From NCBI GenBank assembly GCA_964501925.1, contig CAZCTM010000015.1, positions 1-47,352 on the forward strand: a DNA stretch of 47,352 nt, read 5' to 3'. This document shows, in pieces, positions 16,922 to 25,083 of the stretch (its first letter is position 1; each line of letters opens with the position of its first letter). The notes under the pieces were generated by a model. That model was not told where the DNA came from, did not search any database, and saw only the letters and a program-made list of their open reading frames with translations. Position numbers and translations under genes: made by a program. The stretch comes from CAYLYU01 sp964501925 (GTDB taxonomy: Bacteria > Pseudomonadota > Zetaproteobacteria > Mariprofundales > Mariprofundaceae).

Positions 16922-17868
16922 TAAACAATAAAATGGCGTGCCGCCGCTTCCGACCCGAGATACACGGGTACACGCTGGTGCAGATCTTCAGGTTCCACAT
17001 CCAGAACCGGGATGAAACCCGTGTGCGCCCAGCCGCCTGCACGTTCCAAAAGAAAGCCCATGGGAATGGCCTCGTAAAGCAGTCTTAATTTCCCATTGGG
17101 ATTCCTGGCATCGGCCGGGTAAAGAAAGATCCCGCCTTTCAGCAAGGTGCGATGGACATCGGCAACCATGGCCCCGACATACCGCATACCCAGCTTTTCA
17201 ACATGTCTTGCGGTCACCAGCCGATCAGCCATGCCATGCAACCACTGGGCGGAATTGGCCTCATTCACGGAATAGTAACCTCCGCTTTCGGGGATGCGGA
17301 TGTCAGGATGACTCAGTTCAAAGCGAGAACCGGCTGGATTGTATGTATAGCCGTTGACCTCTTCCCCTACGGAACAAACCAGCATGGTGGCGGGTCCATA
17401 CAATACATAGCCGGCAGCCACGACTTCACGGCCTTTTTGCAGGGTGTCGGAAACATGAGGTCGCTCATGGCCTTGCGTTTTGCGCCTGACAATGGAAAAG
17501 ATGGTTCCGACGGGGCCGTCCACATCGAGATTGGACGATCCATCCAGCGGATCCACCAGCACAATCCAGTCTGCAGAAGCATACTCCTCAACAACGAGAA
17601 GCTCCTCCTGTTCCTCCGAACCGACGGCACAGACATGGCCGGTTGAACGCATCTCATCAAAAAAGATTTCATCGGATAACACGTCAAGTTTCTGCTGCTG
17701 CTCGCCCTGGACATTCTCCGAACCCGCTACGCCCAGCGCGCCACGAAAAACCGCGCCACGGAGCAGGGTCGCAATTTCAACCGCGGCCCTGCCTATCCCC
17801 TGGATAATGGGCATCATGGCACTGCCATGTTTGCCCTCCCGTGAAATTTTACTGAGCGTGATATCCAT
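16921..17868 (-). CDS. fbp: fructose-1,6-bisphosphatase, class I
   Basis: A 315-residue sugar phosphatase converting fructose-1,6-bisphosphate to fructose-6-phosphate in gluconeogenesis or the Calvin cycle. The metal-binding motif VDPLDGSSN (about 101-109), an acidic pair before it (VGSEEQEE), and KGGIFLYPAD with KLRLLYEAIPM in the C-terminal half are all diagnostic. The ATG at 17868 has GGAGG upstream. The distal gene of the unit is the uracil-DNA glycosylase. Nothing here tells whether the enzyme serves autotrophy. Confidence 0.96.
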   Translation of the reverse strand: MDITLSKISREGKHGSAMMPIIQGIGRAAVEIATLLRGAVFRGALGVAGSENVQGEQQQKLDVLSDEIFFDEMRSTGHVCAVGSEEQEELLVVEEYASADWIVLVDPLDGSSNLDVDGPVGTIFSIVRRKTQGHERPHVSDTLQKGREVVAAGYVLYGPATMLVCSVGEEVNGYTYNPAGSRFELSHPDIRIPESGGYYSVNEANSAQWLHGMADRLVTARHVEKLGMRYVGAMVADVHRTLLKGGIFLYPADARNPNGKLRLLYEAIPMGFLLERAGGWAHTGFIPVLDVEPEDLHQRVPVYLGSEAAARHFIV

Positions 17869-17930
17869 ATCTGGCGGCCTCCACTTGAAACCAGTCGGTT
17901 AATCGGCAGGCCCTACATGTCAAACCGAAA

Positions 17931-18007
17931 TGGCGGAGCGGACGGGACTTGAACCCGCGACCTCCGGCGTGACAGGCCGGCATTCTAACCAACTGAACTA
18001 CCGCTCC
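17931..18007 (-). tRNA. tRNA-Asp (GTC)
   Basis: 77 bases with full cloverleaf pairing. The acceptor stem is GGAGCGG/CCGCTCC, the anticodon loop CTGTCAC reads GTC, the T-arm is GGTTCAAGTCC, and CCA is encoded. Three bases separate it from tRNA-Val, so they are probably co-transcribed, possibly with HU. Confidence 0.97.
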
Positions 18008-18010
18008 ATA

Positions 18011-18086
18011 TGGTGGGCGAAACAGGGATCGAACCTGTGACCTACGGTGTGTAAGACCGTTGCTCTCCCAGCTGAGCTATTCGCCC
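18011..18086 (-). tRNA. tRNA-Val (TAC)
   Basis: 76 bases. The acceptor stem is GGGCGAA/TTCGCCC, the anticodon loop CTTACAC reads TAC, the T-arm is GGTTCGATCCC, and CCA is encoded. It lies 35 bases downstream of the HU gene on the same strand. Confidence 0.97.
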
Positions 18087-18121
18087 TTACGGGCGGAAAC
18101 CCAACCCACCCGTTTACAAAT

Positions 18122-18394
18122 CTATTTTACGGCGTCTCTCAGGGCTTTGCCAGCCTTGAACTTCGGCGCCTTTGATGGACCAACATTGATGATCTCACCT
18201 GTCCGGGGATTACGTGCGGTCCTGGCAGCCCTTTCACTGACCGAAAAGGTGCCAAATCCTACCAGACTGACAGTTCCACCATTTTTCAAGGTATCCGTGA
18301 TCCCGCCGATAACCGCTTCGACTGCACTGGCGGCAGCAGTCTTCGATAGGCCCGCTGCTGCGGCCACGTGATTAACTAATTCAGCTTTGTTCAA
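18122..18394 (-). CDS. hup: histone-like DNA-binding protein HU
   Basis: A 90-residue nucleoid protein. The N-terminal helices (MNKAELVNHVAAAAGLSKTA) and the arm motif GFGTFSVSERAARTARNPRTG (about 47-67) with the Arg/Pro-tipped beta arm are full-length and canonical. The initiation codon is TTG at 18394, supported by GGAGG six bases upstream. It follows lon, as in many gammaproteobacteria, and has its own promoter. Confidence 0.96.
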   Translation of the reverse strand: MNKAELVNHVAAAAGLSKTAAASAVEAVIGGITDTLKNGGTVSLVGFGTFSVSERAARTARNPRTGEIINVGPSKAPKFKAGKALRDAVK

Positions 18395-18430
18395 TTGCTT
18401 CCTCCCTGATTAGGAAAATAAGAAGCAGGA

Positions 18431-18460
18431 ATATAAGCGTTTTACCCCATACAATGTCAA
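18431..18460 (-). promoter_or_regulatory. promoter of HU (and probably tRNA-Val/Asp)
   Basis: On the minus strand, TTGACA (18460-18455), 18 bases, then TTATAT (18436-18431). It lies between the lon stop and the HU ribosome site. No strong terminator for lon is visible before it. Confidence 0.65.
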
Positions 18461-18472
18461 CCGATTTTTTCA

Positions 18473-20899
18473 CTAATGAGCCCTTATGCCATCCTTTTTG
18501 CAACGGATGTCTGCAATGACCCGGGGAACGACCCTGGGACTAGTACGAAACCCCTCGGGAACATGATGCAGGGCGTATTCCAGAACCTCATCCATGTCGG
18601 AGACGGTATGGATTTGAAGTCCTTTGAGAACATTCTTGTCGATCTCCTTCAGATCCTTGGCATTATCCTCCGGAATGAGCACAACTGTCAGGCCACCGCG
18701 GCGGGCGGCAAGCAATTTCTCCTTCAGTCCGCCAATGGGTAATGCCTTCCCCCGTAACGTGATTTCTCCGGTCATGCAGACATCACGCTTGACCGGAATC
18801 CCCGTGAGGGCCGAGGCAATGGATGTCGCCATGGCAAGTCCGGCCGAGGGACCATCCTTGGGGATCGAGCCTTCAGGGACATGGACATGGATATCGACTT
18901 TCTGGTGGAAGTCAGGATCCAGACCCAGAAGATCCGCACGGGAACGTACATAGGTCAGGGCGGCCTGGACCGACTCCTGCATGACCTGGCCGATTTGCCC
19001 GGTAATCGTCAGCTTGCCCTTTCCCGGCATGAGAGCCGTCTCGATCTGCAGCAGCTCCCCGCCCACATCGGTCCAGGCAAGGCCGGTCACGACCCCGACC
19101 TGATCTTCCTTCTCAGCCATGCCAAAGCGATAACGGCGAACCCCGAGATAGCGTTCCAGATCCCTGGCATGAACGGTAACCTGCTTATGCTTCGTACCGG
19201 ATTGCACTACCTCCCTGGCCGCTTTCCGACAAATCCTGGCGAGCTCGCGATCAAGATTACGAACACCGGCCTCACGCGTGTAATAGCGGATAATGTCGAT
19301 AATCGCCTGCCTGCTTATCTTGAGCTGCTTTTCAGTAAGCCCGTGGGCCTTACGTTTCTGTGGCAGCAGATGTTGCATGGCGATCATCAGTTTCTCGTCT
19401 TCCGTATATCCAGGCAAACGGATCAACTCCATGCGGTCAAGCAGTGCCGGCGGAATGTTCAGCGTGTTGGCTGTGGTGATAAACATGACCTCCGATAAAT
19501 CATAATCCACCTCAAGAAAATGATCGTTAAAGGCGTGATTCTGTTCGGGATCCAGTACCTCCAGCAGCGCAGATGAGGGATCGCCACGGAAGTCCGCCCC
19601 CATCTTGTCCACCTCATCAAGAAGGAAAAGGGGATTTTTTACACCCGCCTTCTTCATGGACTGGATAATCTTGCCGGGCATGGAGCCGATGTAGGTGCGT
19701 CGGTGCCCCCGGATCTCCGCCTCATCCCTGACGCCGCCCAAACTGATCCGTACGAATTTGCGGTTGGTGGCTCTGGCGATCGATTTGGCCAGGGATGTCT
19801 TTCCAACCCCCGGAGGACCAACAAAGCACAGGATGGGCCCCTTCATCTTCCTGACCAGGCGCAGAACGGCCAGATACTCGACAATCCGCTCCTTGACCTT
19901 CTTCAGGCCATAATGGTCAGCATCCAGAATCTCGGCCGCAGCGGTCAGATCACGACGGACCCGTGTCCTCTTTTGCCAGGGAATGGAAACCAGCCAGTCA
20001 ATATAATTCCGGACCACCGTCGCTTCGGCACTCATTGACGGCATCATCTTGAGTTTCTTGAACTCGGCCTTCGCCTTGGCAAGTGCCTCCCTGGACATTC
20101 CTACTGATTCGATCCTGGCCTTCAGCTCCTCGAGCTCGGTCTGCTCCTCTTCTTCGCCCAGCTCCTTCTGGATGGCCTTCATCTGCTCACCCAGATAATA
20201 CTCCCGCTGGCTCTTTTCCATCTGTTTCTTGACACGTCCGCGAATACGTTTCTCGATCTGGAGAAGTTCCATCTCATTTTCCATGAGGATATAGAGTTGT
20301 TCCAGACGCTCGATAACGCCGGCCATTGCGAGCAGTTCCTGCTTCTCCTCGATCTTGAGATTCAGGTGAGAGGCAATCGTGTCGGCAAGCTTGCTCATGT
20401 CCTCGACGGTGTTCACGGCAGCCAGCACTTCCTGGGGGATCTTCTTGTTCAGTTTTACATAGGCATCAAACTGTTTGATGACGTTCTTGGCCACCGCATC
20501 GATTTCCCGCTGATCCTCCTGGGGTTCAGGCAAAACCTGATAGTGCGCCCAGAGACAGTCATCGGCCTGCATGATCTCACCGACCTGTACCCGATCATAG
20601 CCCTCCACCAGCACCTTGATCGTGCCGTCCGGCAGTTTCAGGAGCTGGAGGATGTTGCCCACCGTCCCAACTGTGTACAGATCACCGGCTGCCGGATCGT
20701 CACATGCCGGATCCTTCTGCGTCAGCAGGACAATCTGCCTGTCGGCCTTCATCACCTCATCAAGGGCCTTCACCGATTTATCCCGACCGACAAACAGCGG
20801 TACGATCATGTGCGGAAACACCACAATGTCGCGCAGGGGCAGAATCGGCAGGACCTTAGCTCGATCTTCTTGTTTTTCCTTATTCTTCACGTGATTCAT
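18473..20899 (-). CDS. lon: ATP-dependent protease Lon (LonA)
   Basis: An 808-residue AAA+ serine protease that degrades damaged and regulatory proteins. The N-terminal LON substrate domain starts LPILPLRDIVVFPHMIVPLFVGR (split here over the first 40 residues). A long helical region, Walker A GPPGVGKTSLA (about 356-366) and Walker B PLFLLDEVDKM follow. The protease domain has Ser in KDGPSAGLAMATS and Lys in LRGKALPIGGLKEKLLAA, so the dyad is intact. It follows clpX after 68 bases that contain a perfect 8-bp hairpin. It is part of the tig-clpP-clpX-lon-HU block. Confidence 0.97.
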   Translation of the reverse strand: MNHVKNKEKQEDRAKVLPILPLRDIVVFPHMIVPLFVGRDKSVKALDEVMKADRQIVLLTQKDPACDDPAAGDLYTVGTVGNILQLLKLPDGTIKVLVEGYDRVQVGEIMQADDCLWAHYQVLPEPQEDQREIDAVAKNVIKQFDAYVKLNKKIPQEVLAAVNTVEDMSKLADTIASHLNLKIEEKQELLAMAGVIERLEQLYILMENEMELLQIEKRIRGRVKKQMEKSQREYYLGEQMKAIQKELGEEEEQTELEELKARIESVGMSREALAKAKAEFKKLKMMPSMSAEATVVRNYIDWLVSIPWQKRTRVRRDLTAAAEILDADHYGLKKVKERIVEYLAVLRLVRKMKGPILCFVGPPGVGKTSLAKSIARATNRKFVRISLGGVRDEAEIRGHRRTYIGSMPGKIIQSMKKAGVKNPLFLLDEVDKMGADFRGDPSSALLEVLDPEQNHAFNDHFLEVDYDLSEVMFITTANTLNIPPALLDRMELIRLPGYTEDEKLMIAMQHLLPQKRKAHGLTEKQLKISRQAIIDIIRYYTREAGVRNLDRELARICRKAAREVVQSGTKHKQVTVHARDLERYLGVRRYRFGMAEKEDQVGVVTGLAWTDVGGELLQIETALMPGKGKLTITGQIGQVMQESVQAALTYVRSRADLLGLDPDFHQKVDIHVHVPEGSIPKDGPSAGLAMATSIASALTGIPVKRDVCMTGEITLRGKALPIGGLKEKLLAARRGGLTVVLIPEDNAKDLKEIDKNVLKGLQIHTVSDMDEVLEYALHHVPEGFRTSPRVVPRVIADIRCKKDGIRAH

Positions 20900-20913
20900 G
20901 ATTTCCTCGATCC

Positions 20914-20936
20914 GGCACGGGTAATTTTCCCGTGCC
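20914..20936 (-). promoter_or_regulatory. hairpin in the lon leader
   Basis: GGCACGGG (20914-20921), a seven-base loop, then CCCGTGCC (20929-20936): a perfect 8-bp stem. It is not followed by a T-run on the minus strand. It sits only a few bases upstream of the lon ribosome site (GAGGAA) in the clpX-lon gap. It could be an mRNA processing or stability element. Confidence 0.45.
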
Positions 20937-20967
20937 AGAAATCAACCGGTATTTTTGGGTAATCTTT

Positions 20968-22233
20968 CTAGGAGCCAGCTTCAACCAGGGCTTCGTCACC
21001 GTCAATGACCAGCAGGGGCTTGACCTCACCCCTGACCGTCTCGGCGTTGACAAGACATTTTTTCACATTTCCCATGGAGGGGATGTCATACATGACATCA
21101 AGCATCACCGATTCCAGGATGGCGCGCAACCCCCGGGCACCTGTCTTGCGCTCGATGGCCTTGTTGGCGATCTCGGCCAGGGCGTCATCGGTAATCTCCA
21201 GCTCCACCCCTTCGTACTGAAGCAATGCCTTGTACTGCTTCACAAGCGCGTTCCGCGGCTCTGTAAGAATCTTGACGAGGGAATCCTTATCAAGTTCGTC
21301 CAGCGCAGCCACGACAGGCAGACGGCCGACAAGCTCGGGAATAAGTCCGTAGCGGATCAGATCTTCCGGCTCGACCTGGCGAAGAAGTTCACCGATGTCA
21401 CGTTCCTTGTCCGTCTGCACCCTGGCGCCAAAACCGATGCTTCTCTGCTTGCCTTTCGCCTCCACAATCTTTTCCAGACCCGAAAAGGCACCACCCAGAA
21501 TAAACAGGATGTTAGTGGTATCCACCTGCAGAAACTCCTGCTGGGGATGTTTACGACCGCCCTGTGGCGGTACGGATGCCACTGTCCCTTCGATGAGCTT
21601 CAGCAGTGCCTGCTGCACCCCTTCACCGGACACATCCCGTGTGATCGAAGGGCTGTCGGACTTCCGTGACAGCTTATCCACCTCATCAATGTAAACGATT
21701 CCCCGCTGGGCCTTCTCAACATCGTAATCGGAGGCCTGCAACAGCTTGAGAATAATGTTTTCAACGTCTTCACCGACGTAACCGGCCTCGGTCAGCGTTG
21801 TCGCGTCCGCCATGGTAAAGGGCACATCGAAAACCCGCGCCAGGGTCTGGGCAAGGAGTGTCTTGCCGCAACCGGTGGGGCCAAGGAGGAGCACGTTGCT
21901 CTTGGCGATCTCGACGTCCGAATTCTTGTTGTGCTCGATACGCTTGTAATGGTTATAGACCGCCACGGAGAGAACCCGCTTGGGCTGTTCCTGACCGATA
22001 ACGTAATCATCGAGAAAGGCCTTGATCTCGGCCGGCCTCGGGATCCCTCTTTCATGATCTACCGGACCCCTCTCGTCGGCAAGCTCTTCCTGGATGATCT
22101 CGTTACAAAGCTCGATGCACTCATCACAGATAAAAACCGTTGGCCCTGCGATGAGCTTCTTGACATCGTGCTGCGACTTGCCACAAAACGAGCAATAAAG
22201 GGTGCTGTCGTTGCCTTTATTCTCCGTTGCCAT
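20968..22233 (-). CDS. clpX: ClpX, ATP-dependent unfoldase of ClpXP
   Basis: A 421-residue AAA+ unfoldase that feeds substrates to ClpP. The N-terminal zinc-binding domain (CSFCGKSQ..CDECIELC, about 14-45), Walker A LLGPTGCGKTLLAQ (about 117-130), Walker B VYIDEVDKL, the pore loop GYVGED and sensor motifs such as IPELVGRLP are all present. Start ATG 22233 has a strong ribosome site (GGAGGTG). An earlier in-frame ATG at 22245 lies just upstream of that site. The start overlaps the clpP 3' end. Confidence 0.97.
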   Translation of the reverse strand: MATENKGNDSTLYCSFCGKSQHDVKKLIAGPTVFICDECIELCNEIIQEELADERGPVDHERGIPRPAEIKAFLDDYVIGQEQPKRVLSVAVYNHYKRIEHNKNSDVEIAKSNVLLLGPTGCGKTLLAQTLARVFDVPFTMADATTLTEAGYVGEDVENIILKLLQASDYDVEKAQRGIVYIDEVDKLSRKSDSPSITRDVSGEGVQQALLKLIEGTVASVPPQGGRKHPQQEFLQVDTTNILFILGGAFSGLEKIVEAKGKQRSIGFGARVQTDKERDIGELLRQVEPEDLIRYGLIPELVGRLPVVAALDELDKDSLVKILTEPRNALVKQYKALLQYEGVELEITDDALAEIANKAIERKTGARGLRAILESVMLDVMYDIPSMGNVKKCLVNAETVRGEVKPLLVIDGDEALVEAGS

Positions 22234-22858
22234 TTTCACCTCCATCGTCGGTGGAACCGCTCAGGGCGGCAACGTCTGAGCGCTTTGCCAACACGTGATC
22301 AATCAAACCGTATTCCCTTGCCTCTTCCGCCGTCAAGAAAAAGTCACGTTCAACGTCCTCGCTGATTTTCTCCAGAGGCTGGCCGGTATGCTCGGACAAC
22401 ATCAGATTCATGCGTTCCTTCAGCTTGATAATTTCGCGGGCGTGAATCTCGATGTCGCTGGCCTGACCCTGAAATCCGCCCAGGGGCTGATGGATCATGA
22501 TGCGGGAGTTCGGCAGGGCAAAGCGCTTGCCGGCTGCGCCGGCCGCCAGCAGATGCGCCCCCATGCTGGCCGCCTGGCCCATGCAGAGAGTGGCAACGTC
22601 GCTGCGGATGTACTGCATGGTATCAAAGATCGCCAGCCCCGAGGTCACCAGCCCGCCGGGACAATTGATGTAAAGAAAGATGTCCTTGTCCGGCGCCTCG
22701 GACTCAAGAAACAGCATCTGGGCGATGACCGTGTTGGCGACAGCATCATCGATCGGCCCGCCCAGAAAAATGATGCGTTCCTTTAAAAGCCGCGAATAAA
22801 TGTCGTAGGAGCGTTCCCCCCTTGATGTCCGTTCAACAACAATAGGTACCAGATTCAT
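22217..22858 (-). CDS. clpP: ClpP, proteolytic subunit
   Basis: A 213-residue serine protease that forms the tetradecameric chamber. Catalytic Ser lies in GQAASMGAHLLAAG (about 107), His in RIMIHQPLGG (about 132) and Asp in VERDFFLTAEEA (about 181). The start MNLVPIVVERTSRGERSYDIYS at 22858 is the usual one and has GGGAG upstream. The ATG overlaps the tig stop (ATGA), and the end overlaps clpX by 17 bases. Confidence 0.97.
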   Translation of the reverse strand: MNLVPIVVERTSRGERSYDIYSRLLKERIIFLGGPIDDAVANTVIAQMLFLESEAPDKDIFLYINCPGGLVTSGLAIFDTMQYIRSDVATLCMGQAASMGAHLLAAGAAGKRFALPNSRIMIHQPLGGFQGQASDIEIHAREIIKLKERMNLMLSEHTGQPLEKISEDVERDFFLTAEEAREYGLIDHVLAKRSDVAALSGSTDDGGENGNGE

Positions 22859-24195
22859 GCACTCTCCCTGTCCTTGTTCTGCTGGGCCTGCCATTCCTCC
22901 AGGCTCATATTCACCTTTTTTACCTTGGCCTGCGAAAGGATGAACTCCACGCATTTTTTCTCGAGCAGGCGGTCACGCAGGGCATCCATCTGCTCGGTCT
23001 GCTCCCGAAGCCAGACCCTGAAACGCTCCCGCTGGTCTTCAGGATATTCCTCGGCCAGACGATCAATCTCTTCCGTTTCATCCTCCTTGCTGACCTGAAG
23101 ACCATATTTCTCACGCAGGGCATCCACGAGAACGGAAAGCTTGAGGCTTTTCTCCGAACGTTTGCGAACCTCTGCCAGAAAGGCCTCATCCCGGAAAATC
23201 GCCGGATCGGGCTCATGACCCTTCTCGTGCGCCGATTTCACCATGCGTCTGATGGCATTCTGCATGTCCTTCTGAATGAGGGCCTCGGGAAGTTGCAGTT
23301 CGTGCGCCTCAATCAGGGCATCAAAGACCGCCTCGCGATTTGTTTCAAACGCAGCCAGCTTCGCCTCTTCTTCCAGACGGGACCGGATGTCTTCGCGCAG
23401 GGCCACCGCATCATCAAATCCGAGCATGGAAGCAAGTTCTGCCTCATCCCTGGCCTTGATCGGCCTGGCGACGCTCTTCACAAGGACTTCAAAGCGGACA
23501 TGCCTGCCTGCCAGGGGTTGATGATGATAGTCCTCGGGGAACTGAACGCTGAGCGTGCGCTCCTCACCAGGTCTGGCGCCAACCAGGCCCTTCTCGAAAT
23601 CGGCGATAAAACGACCTTCGCCGAGCACCAGCTCCACATCCTCTCCCCTGCCGCCTTCAAAGGGTTCATCGCCCACAAAACCGGCAAAATCGATTCGCAG
23701 CTGATCGCCCATCTCCGCTTCCCGGCCTTCTTCTGCCTCGAAACGCACCTTCGAATCGAGCAGGCGCTTGATCACCGACCGGATATCTTCATCCGTCACC
23801 TGGATGATGGTTTGTGTCAGCGAAAGCTTGCGAACATCCTTCAACTCGACCTCGGGCCAGGTCACCACCTTCAGGACAAATTCAAAACCGGATTCCGGTT
23901 GCTGGCCAGGCACCTCAAGTGAAGGCTGAATGGCGGGCATCAGACTGCTTTTCTCGATGGCGGTGGTGTAATGATTCTGGACCAGTTCCGTGATGGTGTC
24001 CTCGTGCAGCTTTTCCGCAAAGCGCTTTTCGATCACGTGTCTGGGGGTCTTGCCCGGCCGGAAGCCCGGAAGTCTTACCTGACTTGACAGCTTTCCCACC
24101 TGGATGGAATAGACCCGGTCGAATTCCTCTTGCGGCACCCGCACATGGACGGCGTGCTCATGCGCTCCCAGGGTCTTGACTTCCGTGCGAATCAT
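22855..24195 (-). CDS. tig: trigger factor (ribosome-associated chaperone)
   Basis: A 446-residue chaperone and peptidyl-prolyl isomerase at the ribosomal exit. The N-domain has the ribosome-binding signature GFRPGKTPRHVIEKRF (about 44-59). The FKBP-like domain spans about 150-245 (GDQLRIDFAGFVGDEPFEGG), and a long helical C-domain follows. ATG 24195 with GGAGACC upstream gives the usual start. It is the first gene of the tig-clpP-clpX block, just after tRNA-Leu. Confidence 0.96.
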   Translation of the reverse strand: MIRTEVKTLGAHEHAVHVRVPQEEFDRVYSIQVGKLSSQVRLPGFRPGKTPRHVIEKRFAEKLHEDTITELVQNHYTTAIEKSSLMPAIQPSLEVPGQQPESGFEFVLKVVTWPEVELKDVRKLSLTQTIIQVTDEDIRSVIKRLLDSKVRFEAEEGREAEMGDQLRIDFAGFVGDEPFEGGRGEDVELVLGEGRFIADFEKGLVGARPGEERTLSVQFPEDYHHQPLAGRHVRFEVLVKSVARPIKARDEAELASMLGFDDAVALREDIRSRLEEEAKLAAFETNREAVFDALIEAHELQLPEALIQKDMQNAIRRMVKSAHEKGHEPDPAIFRDEAFLAEVRKRSEKSLKLSVLVDALREKYGLQVSKEDETEEIDRLAEEYPEDQRERFRVWLREQTEQMDALRDRLLEKKCVEFILSQAKVKKVNMSLEEWQAQQNKDRESA

Positions 24196-24237
24196 ATAAG
24201 GTCTCCATAATAGCAAATCCGGTGCTTGCCTGCACCG

Positions 24238-24322
24238 TGGTGCGAGAGGGGGGAGTCGAACCCCCACACCGTGAGGTACAGGAACCTAAATCCTGCGCGT
24301 CTACCAGTTCCGCCACTCTCGC
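24238..24322 (-). tRNA. tRNA-Leu (TAG)
   Basis: 85 bases with the long variable arm of class II tRNAs (CCTCACGGTGTGGGG region). The acceptor stem is GCGAGAG/CTCTCGC, the anticodon loop TTTAGGT reads TAG, and CCA is encoded. It is 42 bases upstream of tig. Before the element inserted, it followed tRNA-Lys by about 230 bases. Confidence 0.96.
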
Positions 24323-24508
24323 CGCTCGTTTTATCTTTGGGATATGGTACCGGTCCGGTCTTATGCTGTCACGATTACACGTGACATGGGCTCGGATTCT
24401 CCGTCTTTCACAGCCAATTCTGGTTCCGTGATCTTGCGACACAAACCTTGCGCTCCCAGCTTCGGAAATTTTCCATAACCGGAACCGGGCAAAAAGATGA
24501 CTGCAATG
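24323..24508. other. intergenic, leader of tRNA-Leu/tig
   Basis: No convincing gene. It contains a short inverted repeat GTCACG-ATTACA-CGTGAC (about 24366-24385) and should hold the promoter of tRNA-Leu and tig on the minus strand. I could not fix the -35/-10 pair. Confidence 0.4.
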
Positions 24509-24549
24509 AAAAAAGGAAAAGGGCCGCCCGAAACGTAGCGGCCCTTTTT
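24509..24549 (-). terminator. original terminator of the Pro-Arg-His-Lys tRNA operon, now displaced
   Basis: A perfect 11-bp stem AAAAGGGCCGC (24517-24527)/GCGGCCCTTTT (24538-24548) is followed on the minus strand by a T-rich run. It ends three bases before the 14-bp copy of the tRNA-Lys 3' end. In the empty chromosome it would have stood immediately after tRNA-Lys. The element now separates the two by 7.6 kb. Confidence 0.8.
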
Positions 24550-24551
24550 AC

Positions 24552-24565
24552 TGGTGGGCCGTGTC
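24552..24565 (-). repeat. attachment site, distal (left) copy
   Basis: The 14 bases TGGTGGGCCGTGTC are identical to 32163-32176, the last 14 bases of tRNA-Lys including CCA. The flanking bases differ on both sides. This copy lacks the rest of a tRNA and is the scar left by integration. Confidence 0.9.
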
Positions 24566-24609
24566 TCCACCATGTTTATATTATTTACAATGTTTTCAGG
24601 CTTCTTATT

Positions 24610-24637
24610 CTGAATGTACCGTACTTTGCACTGTACG
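24610..24637. repeat. left arm-type site (GTACCGTAC-N8-GTACG)
   Basis: CTGAATGTACCGTAC (24610-24624) is repeated exactly at 32023-32037. In both copies the core GTACCGTAC is followed eight bases later by an inverted GTACG. Position just inside each end suggests an integrase or excisionase arm-binding site. Confidence 0.6.
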
Positions 24638-24655
24638 TTTTTGATTCGCTACCCC

Positions 24656-24739
24656 CCTCCTACTCACTGGGAAAGGGTGCAGTCCAATCAACCCGGTGGA
24701 AGGGTCCCGTAGCGCAATCTCCGGCCAGTGAGTAGGAGG
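24656..24739. repeat. long inverted repeat with 54-base loop near the element's left end
   Basis: CCTCCTACTCACTGG (24656-24670) and its perfect reverse complement (24725-24739) enclose 54 bases that can pair further (GGGT/ACCC). No gene covers it and it has no T-run. In a replicon with its own primase and SSB, this could be a single-strand initiation site or origin hairpin, or a structured RNA. Confidence 0.5.
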
Positions 24740-24801
24740 CTGCTTGCATGATCCAGGGATTGCCCCGGTTGCAAGCATTCCCTATGGTCAAAGTGTTGCA
24801 C

Positions 24802-24832
24802 AAAAAAAGCCCCACCGGAAGGCAGGGCTTTT
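24802..24832 (-). terminator. terminator of the element's main operon
   Basis: Stem AAAAGCCC (24805-24812)/GGGCTTTT (24825-24832), followed by seven T on the minus strand. It lies 60 bases after the last small gene of the operon. Confidence 0.85.
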
Positions 24833-24891
24833 GAATGGTATGAAGGTGGCTAGGCACTGCTCCTGCTCGTTGCCGGTTCCCAAGTTCCGCC

Positions 24892-25083
24892 TCAACTGTT
24901 CTTTTTCTCCAGCGTATGAACAATTGAGGTTGTATAGACAATCGTCAGTTTCGCAGTGCTGTCTCGAAAAGCCTGCTCTTCCTTCTTGGCTGTTTCTTCA
25001 GGCGGGCCGCTGAAAAAGTAAAGGGCAGTGTCATTCCTCTGTCCTTCCAGCTTCTCCACTCTTCCTTTGAGGCTTTTTGTCAT
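24892..25083 (-). CDS. small unknown protein, RVxKLE type, last gene of the element's operon
   Basis: A 63-residue protein of unknown function. It begins MTKSLKGRVEKLEGQ, a short amphipathic helix shared with the products at 25080 and 26183. A predicted strand (ALYFFSG), a charged helix (PPEETAKKEEQAF) and a hydrophobic stretch (LTIVYTTSIV) follow. It overlaps the previous gene by ATGA and is followed by the operon terminator, so it is probably real. Confidence 0.65.
   Translation of the reverse strand: MTKSLKGRVEKLEGQRNDTALYFFSGPPEETAKKEEQAFRDSTAKLTIVYTTSIVHTLEKKNS

Noticed and set aside
24361..24573. Open frame of 70 codons between tRNA-Leu and the att site
   Set aside because: It runs through the terminator hairpin and att repeat, has no ribosome site and no recognisable sequence.
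24656..24739. Insertion sequence or MITE defined by the 15-bp inverted repeat
   Set aside because: There is no transposase and no flanking target duplication, and the whole repeat lies within the integrative element.
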